DNA of 64,000 nt from Anoplolepis gracilipes (GCF_047496725.1 NC_132978.1:8219001-8283000); one strand, 5' to 3'. Positions 13,426 through 25,430 are shown, counted from the first letter of the stretch. The notes: generated from the sequence alone by a model not told the origin. Made by a program: numbers and translations.

Positions 13426-14081
13426 TCCACAGTACCGGGATACCAGTTTAGTCGAGGCTCCTCGCGCTATCGCGTCAAAGCAATATTTTGTTACATGTCC
13501 TTTCGCTTCAGCCCGCGCGACGTACACGATTCGTGCGTTACTCCAAGCAAATGGATTCTATCAAGTCTCGTTTGCAGTATTATAAATTAGTATAACCGGA
13601 GCTCTCTCTTCGTGGCGCATTGCAAATAATTTCAGTCGGACAGCTATACGGGCCTAGAGCACGGTCAACTTAGCAAGGCCCGGCCAGCAATAGTTTACAA
13701 GGTAGACGTTTCTAACGGAACGTGTGTGCGATGCACGTTTTCCACGATAAACGTCCCGTAAATAAAACGATAGCGAATTTGTACACGCGGTGAACGAGAG
13801 AAAAATGCCGACAGACTTTCGTCGACTGCGAGTGAGCGCGAATTGATAAGATTAATGTATAGGCTACAGTTGACACTGGTATTGTAGTAAAAATTTAAGT
13901 CTATCTTTAAATCAATTAAAATATATTACCTATCTATCCTGGAACCTAGAACCGATAAAACCTTATTCCCTTTTTTTAACCACTTGTAAATGAGAAATTA
14001 ATAAAATCACTTGATATTTACAAATATAAAGAGTGCATCAATTTCGTCAGAAAGTAAGTTTGTGCTGTTTTCTTTCTCTCC

Positions 14082-14103
14082 CTCTCTCTCTCTCTCTCTC
14101 TCT
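14082..14103. repeat. (CT)n microsatellite
   Basis: About eleven CT units followed by a T run. Confidence 0.9.
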
Positions 14104-14384
14104 TTTTTGCAATTAAATTCGATTGTACTTGACAATACTAAAATTTTCGAAAATATGAAAAATTCTAAAGGGAAAATATTTTACTCCTTTAAACATTTTC
14201 AATGATTTCTCTTCTGCCGTACTTTCCGCTTCATCTGCGCCAATTTCTCCGACATGTCGAATACTTTCCAGCCGACCGATGGTGCTCGAGTAGAGATAGA
14301 TGCGTAACGAACGGCGCATGCACAATTTCATCGGTGCAAGTGTAATAAACCCTAGGCAATTTTGCACGCAGGTTTGCGAACGAC

Positions 14385-14434
14385 ATACACACACACACAC
14401 ACACGCACACACATACACACAAACACGCATACAC
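14385..14434. repeat. interrupted (CA)n microsatellite
   Basis: CA repeats with GCA and TACA interruptions; Thr/His-rich reading frames across it are artefacts of the repeat. Confidence 0.9.
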
Positions 14435-14769
14435 GTGCATATGCATGCGCGTTTGTGTTATCTGAACGCGGTATGCTACTCACGGTGAGTCGCCGCCCGC
14501 CAAGACGAGGGGAACGTTCCTCCCGTGGATCCCGAGAAGTGCACGGCGAGTCGAACGCAAAGCACTACTAGCAAGGAGTGCTGCAGTAGTAATAATAAAG
14601 TGGTAGTGGTTGGTACGTCACGGTCCAACAGGCCGATCAACCGGCCGTGCGGCGAGTCGGCTACTGGTCTCCGCCCACGCACAGACGTGCATCTATGCAC
14701 GCACACGTATAAATGCACGCACATGCTTCGAAAAGTCCGCGAGTGTTGGTTGCAATACTACTATGTTGA

Positions 14770-14770
<1 letters not shown>

Positions 14771-14806
<36 letters not shown>
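14771..14806. repeat. (TA)n microsatellite
   Basis: Eighteen TA units. Confidence 0.95.
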
Positions 14807-14807
<1 letters not shown>

Positions 14808-15198
14808 TTGGATATATAATGTTCAATACTACTATGCGCGCGCGCATGAGTCGTGTATGTGTGCCGGCAAGCTCATCTATAGTTTTACATACGCGTAGAT
14901 ACGCTATCATGGACACCCGACTACCTAGCTGCGGTTGGAGAGCAAGAATAAGTGGAAAGAGAAAAATTTGTTTTACTCGGGGCTGCGGATCCTACTCGGA
15001 TGAGTAGAGAGGCTCATAAAATACGTATACGCACAAGAAGTTTCAAGAAAAAGAGCCAGCAGGAATGTTAATATCTGTATTCGTAATATAAATTAGATTG
15101 ACCTAATAAAACTAATCCATATAAATATTAATATTTATAATTATACATAATTATACGATACGTCACTTTGATAGATAATTTTATTCCTTAAATTAAGA

Positions 15199-15206
<8 letters not shown>

Positions 15207-15229
<23 letters not shown>

Positions 15230-15233
15230 ATAT
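15207..15233. repeat. (TA)n microsatellite
   Basis: About thirteen TA units. Confidence 0.95.
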
Positions 15234-17288
15234 TCGATAGATATAAAATAGATCACTCTTACTAAAAATACTATGAAACACGCATTAAATCAAGTAGAGA
15301 TGTGATCGGCGATGCTGATTCGAACTCAGCGTGTGTAAGGCTGACTAGATAACGATGTTTCCACTTAGTTCTTTTTTTCTGCACTTTGCTAACGATGACT
15401 GATCTCGAGTGTATGCAGTATGTTACAGATTTAGCAAACAAGAATTTGTTTAACTTATTGTAATCAATATTAATGATATATTATTATATTGCAATTGATA
15501 TAATCTTCTGATATGTTACAGAGAATACAGAGAATAAAAATATTTTTCGTTTCTCTCTTTCTTTCGAAAGCACCTCTTTCGATGCAACAGGTAGTATTTT
15601 TGCTGATCCCTTCTTTCTCTATTTTTCGCAGATTTATTTATCGCCCGACTACCGTTGTAAACCAATTATAAGTTACACGCGTTGAAACGCGAGTACGCAT
15701 TTTCAAAGCGTATTTTTACCTTTCGTTGCACGCACCCGGAGATACGTGGGCGTGAGGCACGCTGACAATGCCATCGATTTGCTTCGCTTTCGCGGAGAAA
15801 ATTACCGACGCAAGGAACAAAGTGTTGACGTGCTCTTGCGTAATTCAAATCGAGTCCCGAACCCTTTTCCGTAGGCGAAGCGTGACCCGCGGTTTGTCGC
15901 CTCGGTCGTAGTAAATTTGCCAAATTAAGGAGCGAGTCTGCAACGTGTTATTATCCTTTTCTTTTCGCGCGATACGATGCAACGTCATTATTTATTGCAA
16001 ATTACTTAAAATTTTTATCACGTTTAAACGCGATTCGAGACTCATTATATTTTGCGATTATGTGATGATGCGATTAAACTTTGAATTTAAATGACGGCGA
16101 CTTTTTAATAATTTGTTTTATTACTCTTTTATATTATGAGACGAGAAAGTGTTAACATATCCAAGCATATCTCGTGATAAAATCAGAAATTATTATAATA
16201 TTTTAGGTTTTTAAGAGAGATTTATAAACGCGAGAGCAGCAGCAAGTATTAATTTTATTTATCGATTTAACGTCCCTCGTTTCTCCCGACTGGAAATATA
16301 AGCTTTATTAATGATCATATTCAGGATTAATTAATATTTTTTTTACATGCATTCTTGGAACGAAGAGTTTCAATCACATCATCTTATAAACAGATCGTCT
16401 TTCTTGAAACAAGAAAACACCACCCAACCTAATCACTCTCACTGAAATTATACGTTTATATATGCACTTGAGCAAAACCCACTTCTAATTTAAGTCTACT
16501 TGAAACTAAATAAAGAATAATATTTTGTTACTTGTTTTCTATTTAAGAGTTTTAATTTAAGATCCTCGACTTTTTCATCATTTATTAATCCGTTTTATTT
16601 AATCAAAAGTTATTATTTAAAACTCCACATTAGCTAAAGAATTTATAGATGAAACATAATGCAGGACATCCTTCAGTCAAGCATGCATCGCGTCATCCAT
16701 GTAGGCGTAGGTTTTAAGTGAGAGCTTTCGAGATGAAGCAGCTAACAACGCAGTCTTTTTATAATATTCTTTTTCGAGTTCTCTCTTTCATTCCATCGCC
16801 TCTCAATGTGCGACTATCTCGAGTACGTAGATGGTTTTAGACGGTAAATGGGTGAAAAAATTCATCGGATGACTCAGGACGGAGGCCTACAAGCGCGACG
16901 CACGTGAACCACGTCGGGACGGCATTTATCCAGGAAGAAAGGATGTAGGCAGACAATGGGACGGAATAACGAGGAGACGTGGTCGCAGAGCCGAACGTCG
17001 TCAGTAATTTGCATGCAATGTAACCGGGGATACGATAAATATGCATGGTTTTGGTTAGAAGAAAGCGAAAAAGTATCGAATGCAGCGAACGCACTAAGCA
17101 CACGTCACGATGCATTTGCTTATAGCAAATAGCTGAGATAAAAAATTTAAAAATTACATACACATATATTGGTATTCTAAAATATAAAAACATAAATTGC
17201 ACGAGACATAAAAATCCTAAACTGTAAAACTTAAAAAACGTATCTATCTCATAAACGATTTAAATTTTAGTATAATCTTTTGAAATTT

Positions 17289-17383
17289 CACATATTAATG
17301 CATGAATCAGTATTGAATTAAAATAATTTTTTTTTTTCACATATCAATGCATGAATCATTATTGAATTAAAATAATTTTTTTC
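17289..17383 (+). repeat. tandem duplication of a ~49 bp unit
   Basis: Two adjacent units (17289-17337 and 17338-17383), each CACATATYAATGCATGAATC followed by an almost identical AT-rich stretch ending in a T run. They differ at only two or three positions outside the T run. Confidence 0.8.
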
Positions 17384-18846
17384 CTAAACTTTTCTCGATA
17401 TCGCAGCCATGTTATGCATCCGCTGCGTTAGGTATCGTAAACTATTATAAATCGTGCAAGTCGAAGCAACGAGTTTGTATTATGACGCTCTTGAAGGCAC
17501 GATTGAAGCGATCGTGCTTCTCGAAACACCCTAACAAGCGAACACGGGTTACATGACGGCACGAAGAACAGGCAAGGACGCCTAGCAATTTTGAAGATGA
17601 TCGTAACGTCGAACTCGTTGCGGTGCGCGCGTCAGAAGCTCACAGGCGAACGGGAACGAGGGAACTTCACCGCGTTCGGTGAATATAGATCGGCTTTAAT
17701 ATTATCGCGCGACCGTGAGACGCGATAGGATATCCACCAAGACTCCGACAATCTTCGTTGGCGCGTGTAATGCTACGTTCGGTGCGTCGTCGCACGTCAA
17801 GTACGAGCACGGGCGTTAACCGACGTAGCTGTTTGTGGATATCGCCACGAGCGTAATTACACGAACGCGCAGAGGAATTCGTTGATATTAATCAACGTCG
17901 TCGACGGCACAGGCGAGAGAGGGCTCCGGGACTACAGGGTGGTGCGCACCCGGCAATTTTCGAGATAATGGTCTCTCTCTATGCCAGGACCGTGGCTCGA
18001 CGCGAGCGAACATGCGAAAAACCATGGCGCGATTACTTTCTAATTATCGGCAACGATGATCCCTCCTCATCCTCCTTCTGCCATAACGCGATTTAACGTA
18101 GGTAGCCGTAAACGTGTGCCGTTTATTCTCGGGAAACCCCGGAGGAGCTTTGATGCGTCTTTTACCACCGTAAGATACTAGGAGGGAGAGAGTAGCGCGT
18201 GCAAAGATAAAGAGAGAGAATATCGTGTTTTCTCGATCCGCGTTAATTAATTAGCGGCCAAGCGACGGTTACGACGAGCACCCTCGTTTCTCGCGAGAGA
18301 CACCCGGTAATTTCGCAGCGCGGCGTTTACGCGCGCGTAGACGGCCATTAAAATATACGTGAAAATGGCGCGGCGACGATTCTGCGGATAGCCGCAAGTG
18401 ACAAGAACGGCCGGGTAATTTAGAATACGCGGCCGTCGCCGTCGCCGTCGTCGTCGCGTCAAGGAAAGGCGGCGCCGAAATTAATGTTACAGAGAAAACC
18501 GCAATTTCACACCGCGAAATCTGAATTTCCAGCTTTAATCGTCCAGGTAAGAGACGTAACGCGAGCGCCTGATGAGGCGCGGTCTGAATCTTCTACGAAC
18601 CCGTTCCCGTTGCGGAATCATCGCGCGTTTCCCACGTGTAGGTATATATTCCTTTTCGCTCGCAGTCCGGTTTCGCCGGCCAGTTCGTTCGGCTTTCGCT
18701 CTGCCGCTAATCGCGGCTTTCTAACTAAATCCTCTCTGTCAAATTATAATCACTGTTACGAAAGAGGCAGAGAATCGGTTAAATTATGATTAACAGAAGC
18801 GCGTTAACGTACGTGTAAGAAACTGAAGTCTCGAGTATTTTATATA

Positions 18847-19348
18847 CAGCCATTGACAAATTTATTAGGCATCCTTAAATCTTCTGTATTTCTTAGTGTA
18901 TAAATACTAAAAAGATTTAAAAATTTAAAAAAAACTATCGATAGCACTTTAAAGCTGAAATTTCAAGCTATAAAATGTTCTTTTAATTTTTCGTCTAGTA
19001 TGGACAACATGTCTGAAAAATACAGATTTAGTTTCAAAATTATGTATCTCGGTAAAAAAAAATTATAGGAAAGTTTAAAAAAAAGGATTTTGTAGGTAAA
19101 ATGTTGTAGTTTATGGAACTGCACTTAAATTTTTCGAGAGAAATTTTTTTACCGAGTTGCAGAATACCAAAAATACAATAAAATTTTAAGAAAGCACAAC
19201 AATGTTCTTTTTTTAAGTATACAGAACAAGGAAAATACAAAAATTTTTTAAATTACCGATAGCAACTTTAATGCGTTATCAGTAACATTAAAATATTTTT
19301 AAGAAATATGGAAAATTTAAGGATGCCTAATAAATTTGTCAATGGCTG
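18847..19348. mobile_element. non-autonomous Tc1/mariner-like element (MITE)
   Basis: The two ends are perfect inverted repeats for about 37 bp, starting CAGCCATTGACAAATTTATT, and similarity continues weakly further in. TA flanks both sides (18845-18846 and 19349-19350), the target-site duplication expected of Tc1/mariner elements. The CAG start and the GGCATCC block resemble Tc1-type ends. The element is 502 bp, AT-rich and has no transposase frame, so it would depend on an autonomous copy elsewhere in the genome. Confidence 0.85.
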
Positions 19349-19784
19349 TATATATAAATAAAAATGTTTATATCTAAAACAACTTTTATCAGGAGATCTA
19401 AAATGTTGACATTCAAAAATATTAAAAGACACTTTATGTATACAACCATTTTAAGAAATTTATATTAATACTCCTAATTGACTTGATTTGTAAACCATGC
19501 TAGCAGATTATAAACGATCCGGCTGCACCGGATGTACGATCGTCGTCCTCGATTGCGTTATCGAAAGCCGTTCGCTTTCTACGGCGACCGATGAAATCGC
19601 GCGCCCTTCGTACAATCATAATTTTCATAATACGTAGTCAAGCAGACAGGCGGTGGACAGGACGCGCGGTGGGACCGGAAACCACGGTTTGTGTCCAGCC
19701 GTTGAACCTGGTCTCGTTTAATTCCGCTCACGGAGCGGCACCGCGGAGGGAACCGGGGCTATTATAGCGCTGCACCGAGCACGG

Positions 19785-19916
19785 ATGATGTTATATACCC
19801 GGAGGCTGTCCACCGCCAGTCCACCGTTGAACTATCTCCTCCTCCTCCTCCTCCTCCTCCTCCTCCTTCTCTCCGTCCTCCGTCTCGAGTTTCTAAGCGA
19901 GCCGCCCTCTCGCAAG
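19785..19916 (+). other. poly-leucine ORF over a CTC microsatellite, doubtful exon
   Basis: ATGATG opens a frame with about a dozen leucines encoded by a (CTC)n tract, ending at CGCAAG/GTGAAG in phase 0. A TATTATA-like box is about 25 bases upstream. The hydrophobic run resembles a signal peptide, but it is produced by the repeat itself, so coding is doubtful. Confidence 0.12.
19835..19866. repeat. (CTC)n microsatellite
   Basis: About ten trinucleotide units in a GC-rich block. Confidence 0.95.
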
Positions 19917-21331
19917 GTGAAGCATTTAACCATCATTAAATGGCACCCGCAACAGAAAGAGAGAAGTTATGCTGCGGTAGATTAACCCGCGTGGACCTTG
20001 CTAATTTCCACGACTCAGGAATATCGGTATTCCGACTGGATTGCGGATGCACGCGGCAGGAAGTTTTATACGATTCCCGACTTCCTCCCGTAAACGCTTC
20101 ATCGTCGCCCGATGGACGATGTGTAGAACCAGACCCGTGACGAAGAAACGCTTTCAATCTCTCGCTGTCGCTGTCGATTAACCTCGGCGGATTAGCGGAC
20201 GGAGAAATGAGCGAGACGATCGCGTCCACGGAAATTACATCCTTGCCGCATCTCATTCTACGAGACACTTGATATATGCGTGCAATATCGTACGTTAACC
20301 GGTTTGACAATATCCGCTTGATAATGTAAAACTGTCGTAACGCGTCGTTGAATCTTGTCGTAAACGTTTAAAAACTTTAATAAACAATTTTGTTAAAAAT
20401 TATATAAATTAGAAGAAATATTTCGTATACTCTTTTCAAAATCATTCAATTCAATCGCAATATGTAGATAATAATTTTATAGTTACAATTTTTTTCATTA
20501 ATTAATATTATATAATTTAGCTCCATATTGTAATATACGTGTAAGTATGCGGAAAGAACCAACGCAATGATAATTTTAACAGAGAAAAAAAAAAAAAAAC
20601 AAGGAATTATGACATTACTGTATAGTTGTAATCAGTCTTTCGATTCGGATACGTTTTGCGAGACTCTTCGTGTCTCGCATCCGAATATGATTACGATTAA
20701 GAATGGATTTCTCCGTGGTTTGTAATTGGCAGTAATCGCAAGAACTTCCTGAATCGTTCACGGACAGGTGCATTTCCTAGACGTCGTTATGATTATCGAG
20801 AGAGGCGAGGGGGAGCGATTAAATGAATAAGAACTTATGGCAATAGGGAAGTAAAGTGCGTTGCGCGTTTCTTATAATCCTCAGTAAAACGCCCCGTTGA
20901 AAGATCATCCTGCCGATCCGAGATCGGTCCCGCGAATTTAACGATTCAGTCGTCTTTCCCCGGACAAAATACGCTGTAACTACATCGTAACCGGTATTTC
21001 ATCGACATAGTTAATTACAATGTGCATGTCCGCCCGTTCGACAAATAAACTCGCCGCTCGACGGCGTATCATCTGGTTGAAATACGGGAAACGAAGATCG
21101 CTCGCACGAAGACGCTCAGAAAATAGCCGCGCACGCGATATTTCAATTCGAGAGCACCGGTTGCAATTTTTCTTTAAAGACGCAACGGAAGTTGACCTCA
21201 CAATTAGTTGCGCAACGCAACTTTTTTTTTTTTCTTGCAAAAGCATATTTACGGAAGCGACCTTATAATATTTTAAAAAATTGAAGATATTTTTAAGAAG
21301 AGAAATTAAAAAAAAATATATTACTCACGAG

Positions 21332-21524
21332 TTAGAGGTAGAGCGTGCCAACACGTCGCGGTGCTACGACAGTGACAGCCAGACGTGGCCCACATTTAGT
21401 TGGTGGCAGCGGTGCAGCCGTGACAGGAGGTGGAGTTTCCGGTCTCGTGCAACCAAGACCACTTCCACCTCGTAGCTCCCAGACTAAATTTGTCAGCGAT
21501 CGTGGTCTACTTAAACGTCTCGAT
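21332..21524 (-). CDS. sano: C-terminal coding exon of the CABIT-domain gene
   Basis: On the minus strand an acceptor (TTATTTGATAG) precedes base 21524. The upstream exon ends with two bases of a codon, and only the matching frame of this exon is open; the other two frames stop within about 18 bases. The joined codon is AGA (Arg) and the exon adds 64 residues starting RSRRLSRPRSLTNLVWELRG, then a Pro/Thr/Ala-rich stretch ending VGTLYL and TAA at 21332-21334. Together with the main exon this gives about 629 residues. No SAM domain is visible, whereas vertebrate GAREM ends in one. A strong donor (CTC/GTGAGT) lies six bases after the stop codon triplet begins, so the exon probably runs to 21329 and the transcript may continue into 3' UTR exons or use an alternative C-terminus. 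No canonical AATAAA was seen on this strand in the next ~950 bp. Confidence 0.7.
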
Positions 21525-21892
21525 CTATCAAATAACATTAAAAGAACATGATAAACCTAGTCACGAATACATATTATTCTGACAATTAATGAATGTTATT
21601 TTATATCTGTCTGTATGAATAATTATTTAATAATTGAAAATAAACAAATTTTTGAAAAAATAAATTTGTTTCTTTAAATAACGTTTCAATAATCAATAAT
21701 AAATAATAAAATATAATAAACAATAATTAAAAAAGTAAATAATGTATATTACTCGCTTTCTCTGTTTAATATCATTTTACTTAATAATCTTTTTTAACAA
21801 AATAAATTAAAGAAAATATATAATATGATTATACAAAGAAAGAGAAATGATAAAGAGGGCTTCTTCAAATTGAACAAGTAAATTTCAAATAC
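21525..21892 (-). other. intron of the CABIT-domain gene
   Basis: A 368 bp, strongly AT-rich intron bounded by GT at 21891-21892 and AG at 21525-21526 on the minus strand. The sharp drop in GC content from the flanking exon supports the boundary. No other feature is seen inside. Confidence 0.7.
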
Positions 21893-23589
21893 CTTTTTTC
21901 TGGCAATTTGGCGCCCGCGCCGGAATCTCCCGACGTTCTTCCACCCGAGTGACTTGAATCCAGCGTACCGTCCAGCTCCATCGCCTGCTGGAGATTCGTC
22001 AGGCTTTTGTAGCGTATATTGAAGAGCGGCGAACCGCCCTTGTACCCCGGCGGCGTTTCCTTCAACGGCGACGCGCTCTTCTGCCTCATTAGCGGACGTC
22101 CACGCTGAGTGCCGCTGTTCTTCACATAGAGCTTCGCCAGAGGCGGCTTCTCCACCCGCGGTTGCGGCGTCTCCTTGACCGCGCGCCTCGTCCGTTTCTC
22201 CGCCTGAATTTTCTTCGTTGGTATCGTCTCGATCGGTGGTGGTTCCGGTCGATCATCGAGCAATGGCGCGATCGTCACCGTGACCGGCGTCAATGGCGAA
22301 GTCGAGCCACCTTGACCCGCGACGAGAGGACTCTCATACGGCGACCTGACGCTCTTCGGTAACGGCGCGAAGCCGCGCACGTAGTCATATATCTGATCAA
22401 TTTCGTCATATTCCTCCGTGCAGGCCGACGATGACGACGGTATCCTGTTCTCGTCCCGATAACCCGAGTGGCCGGAGGATGCCTGATGGCCGTTGCTGCT
22501 GTGATAGTGATGATGATGATGATGATGGCTGGCGCTGCTGTTTCTATGATGACTTAGTGGCGCGTGATCCGAGTTGGTCGACGGTCTCCTGAGAAAGCCC
22601 GAGCCGCTCCTCTGCCTCGAGGATTTGCCCTCGCCCAGACGTCCATCTAACACGTGCGCTCGATCGGCTACGTCGGCGACCAAACGAGAGGCGCGTTCTA
22701 CCAGCCTCGTGAACTCTTGCATCGATCTGAGCGCCTCCTCATTCCGCGCCTTCACCAGCTTGAGCGGCGCCGCGAGCGGTAGCGCGACGGCCGCGCCTTC
22801 TCTTTGCAATGGGAGCGCGAACACGTGCTCCTCCTCGAAGGTCGATAGCAGCCTCAACTCGGGCACGAACTGCGACGACGATTTAAGCCCCCGCGGCGGC
22901 TGACCGTGCACCAGTCTCACAGTGAGTGGCAAACGCTTGCTGAGAAGCGCCCTAGCGGTGTGCACGCCGCTGATGTTGTCCTCGCGCGCCAGGGCGCTGA
23001 AGCGACCGCGTTGATCCATCCCAAGTAGCACGCTGTCGCCGCGACAGTCGACGCAGCGCAGAAATCTACCGCGACCGGGTAAGGCGACCTCGCCGGCAGT
23101 GACAATCGTCTCGCCGGCAGCGAGGGTCCTCGAACCCTCCGGTACCACGATCCCGGATTCGTCATCCACCCGACAAGCGATGGCGCGCATCGTCTCGCGC
23201 ACCAGAGCACCTTCCTCCGGACATCTACGCGACAGCTCGTTTACCGACTCGATGCCGCGCACCGCGCGACCCTCCTCGCTCAGAATCTCAAAGTAACCCG
23301 AGTACGAATCCGGTATCGCGAGTCTGGGCCCCACGCCGACCACCCGGCGACCCTCCTTGATCTTCACCGCCTGCGCCACGATTTTACGTCGACGGCCGGC
23401 CGATATCAGCAACGCCGTGCTCTGTAAACTCGGCGCCGGTAGCGTCGGCACGCCCAGTCCGCCATACTGGCCCTTGGTGATTTTGATCACGGCCGGCAGA
23501 CGATACTTGGAGACGAACTCGCGCAGATACGTCGCCTCCTCGGCCCAGCGTGCCGCCGCGACGACGATCTGACCGTCGGTCGCGGCCAT
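21893..23589 (-). CDS. sano: Serrano/GAREM-like CABIT-domain protein, main coding exon
   Basis: The exon encodes 565 codons plus two bases. Residues about 15-290 read as a CABIT module: an N-terminal FVSKYRLPAVIKI block, VGVGPRLAIPDSYSGYFEIL near 84-103, and the cysteine-containing LRCVDCRGDSVLLGMDQRGRFS region near 177-198, which matches the pattern of the vertebrate GAREM CABIT domain. The tail is low-complexity: a histidine run near 355-363, an acidic tyrosine motif YDEIDQIYDYVRGFAPLP near 394-411, and a conserved-looking SPLFNIRYKSLTNLQQAMEL segment near 520-539. GAREM proteins are Grb2-linked adaptors in ERK signalling; Drosophila Serrano is a cytoplasmic protein linked to planar cell polarity genes and tracheal tube length. 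Either role here is inferred from family. The start is the first ATG after an in-frame stop (TAG at 23671-23673), with purine at -3 and G at +4. The donor AAG/GTATTT follows base 21893, so the eight further codons before the next stop are intron read-through. Family assignment is firm; orthology to sano specifically is less so. Confidence 0.85.
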
Positions 23590-23715
23590 CGCGGTCGCTC
23601 GGCCGCGGTGATCCCGCGTTCCCCCGAGCGCGAGATCGGGCCCGATCAGGTCCCCGACGATAGCTGAACGCTACTGCTGCTCCTGCTGCCCGTGTGGCGC
23701 GCCTCTATGCGCCAT
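23590..23715 (-). other. 5' leader part of the main exon, with short upstream ORF
   Basis: Upstream of the main ATG the exon stays GC-rich to a plausible acceptor (TTGTTGCGTTTGCAG) whose AG is at 23716-23717. The exon then opens directly with ATG (23713-23715), giving a 14-codon reading frame (MAHRGAPHGQQEQQ) that ends at TAG 23671-23673. The 27 codons between this stop and the main ATG are open in the same frame. It is therefore either a 5' UTR with a same-frame uORF, which would normally reduce translation, or the start of an extended protein if the stop is read through or spliced out. The first exon and promoter were not located. Confidence 0.5.
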
Positions 23716-24794
23716 CTGCAAACGCAACAACAATCGTGCTTAAAGTACTTTGACGTGTTATACCACGTTATACTTGGGCGGGTATGATAATGAAGCTGCA
23801 GTATGCAATATTAGATATTACCATTTAATCTCTACGATTGTCATTTTTTTTACAAAATTAAAAATGCTTTCTTTTCAGAGATATATTATGTGTGAGTGTG
23901 TGTGTGTATACATATAATAATTATTATGTATAATTACATAATTATATATAATAATTATTATTAAAATTAATGTGGTTTAATAAAGGATTATTTTAACATA
24001 AGTGTAGCGCGTACATATAAAGTATATCTATAATTTAGCTCTACATATCCGCCTTATTCGCTCATCTTTGGATCTAGTAAAATATGTAGATGATGATAAT
24101 AATTAGTATTCAAGCATCTACGTTGCTGAAGCTTGTACAGCTAATCTCTGTTGCGAAAGTATATATGCCCGCCTTTACCATGTTAATTTCGACAGACGAA
24201 TGCTTGCCTTTCGGCACTCGCCACTACTTCCCTGCCAATGTTTGATGCACTTTTAATGCATCCTTTCCCACGTGGAACACTATTGCGGTTCCGTGAAGCG
24301 TCCGGTACCGCGAGGAGCTGATGCCAATCCATGGCTCTATAATAATATACGCAATGACCCGTCGTGTCATTAGTCAAGTTTCAATTACGGACCGGTTTCA
24401 TAATTTCCGCAGCAAGGGCGGTCACCACTCAAAACCTACTACCTAGAATGGCAGGTAATCACGTATCGTGGGCAGTGCCTCCGTTGCTTCCTAGTTCGTC
24501 ATTTAGAACGGAGATGGAAAATGATTAAGGGACAAGCTTGCGAGAAGCAAAATGGAACGAGTACCTAAACGCATCGGAAAGAATGAGATCAGCTTTCTAC
24601 GATATAAAGTGTCACTCGCGTAATATAATCATAATTCAAAAGAGAATAAATCTAAGGATACGCGTGTTAAAATTCATTCCTTGAGAGTAAAGAATCATGA
24701 TCTCAATTTGTAAATAATGCAACAAACTGATTCGACGAAAATGTAATTCGCTAACAATGTTGTACTGGATATTTACGCAAAGTCGTATAGTCTA

Positions 24795-24980
24795 AAACAT
24801 TATTGCGAGTTACCTAACTAGACACGATGCGCTGGCATATATTGTACATGGATGGGTGTGTCTACAATTGTTTCGGGAAGAGGGTCCCCGAAGAGAGTCT
24901 CATCCATGGAAAATAACGGTCGTTGGTCTGATCGTCACGCATTGCGCGATCCACGGTATTAATTGTATAAGCGGCTTCAC
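24795..24980 (+). repeat. local duplication pair B, copy 1
   Basis: Shares with 25431-25613 the blocks GTTACCTAAC, TGGATGGGTGTGTCTACAAT continuing TGTTTCGG, GAGAGTCTC and AAATAACGGTCGT, in the same order and orientation but with substitutions and small indels. Confidence 0.6.
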
Positions 24981-25207
24981 GCTTGCGTTGATCGACACGG
25001 AAATGATTAGCGAATAGTGACCAAAAAATGAAAAAAATTTCTATTACTGTAATGATTCGTAAAATGATGTACAAAATTTAATTTTTGTAAATGTGTTTTA
25101 ATATATAATTTATATATTTTTTAATATATAATTGCTGTATATTTGAACTTTTATATTATTATTAAACTCTACGTACAATCTTTTACTTTCATAAAGAAGA
25201 ACAACCA

Positions 25208-25232
25208 ATATATATATATATATATATATATT
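25208..25232. repeat. (TA)n microsatellite
   Basis: About twelve TA units, lying between the two copies of duplication pair B. Confidence 0.95.
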
Positions 25233-25430
25233 ATAAAAGTTAGAATAAAAGATTACAATTAAAATTTTAATAATGTGTGAATTTGTTGAGACATATGCAA
25301 TTCTAATGAGAGAACGTCTGCATACTTTGTGAAACGGATCTGTCGATATTGACGAGACTGGCTCATAATAGTTCATAACCGCGATAGCTCACGATTATTA
25401 CGTTACATTAAAACGATATGCGCTCGGTGA

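Larger units (their letters stand above)
10055..18846. other. non-coding stretch
   Basis: GC-rich islands occur at 10.6-10.95, 12.2-12.9, 14.2-14.75 and 17.45-18.55 kb, separated by AT-rich DNA. Donor-like sites follow open sequence at 12754/12755 (GAAG/GTGAGA) and 18546/18547 (CCAG/GTAAGA), which might mark plus-strand 5' exons, but no partner exon was found. Confidence 0.45.
19351..21328. other. non-coding stretch downstream of the CABIT gene
   Basis: Holds a CpG-rich block at 19.5-20.3 kb with the poly-leucine ORF. It may contain 3' UTR exons of the minus-strand gene if the donor after its stop codon is used, but none was identified. Confidence 0.4.

Noticed and set aside
15300..15360. 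tRNA-like TTCGAA box on the minus strand
   Set aside because: A weak B-box-like TTCGAATCA is present, but no A-box, acceptor stem or anticodon arm can be folded.
22162..23572. Other frames inside the CABIT exon on both strands
   Set aside because: They are shadows of the real GC-rich coding exon; only the minus frame with CABIT-like sequence is biologically plausible.
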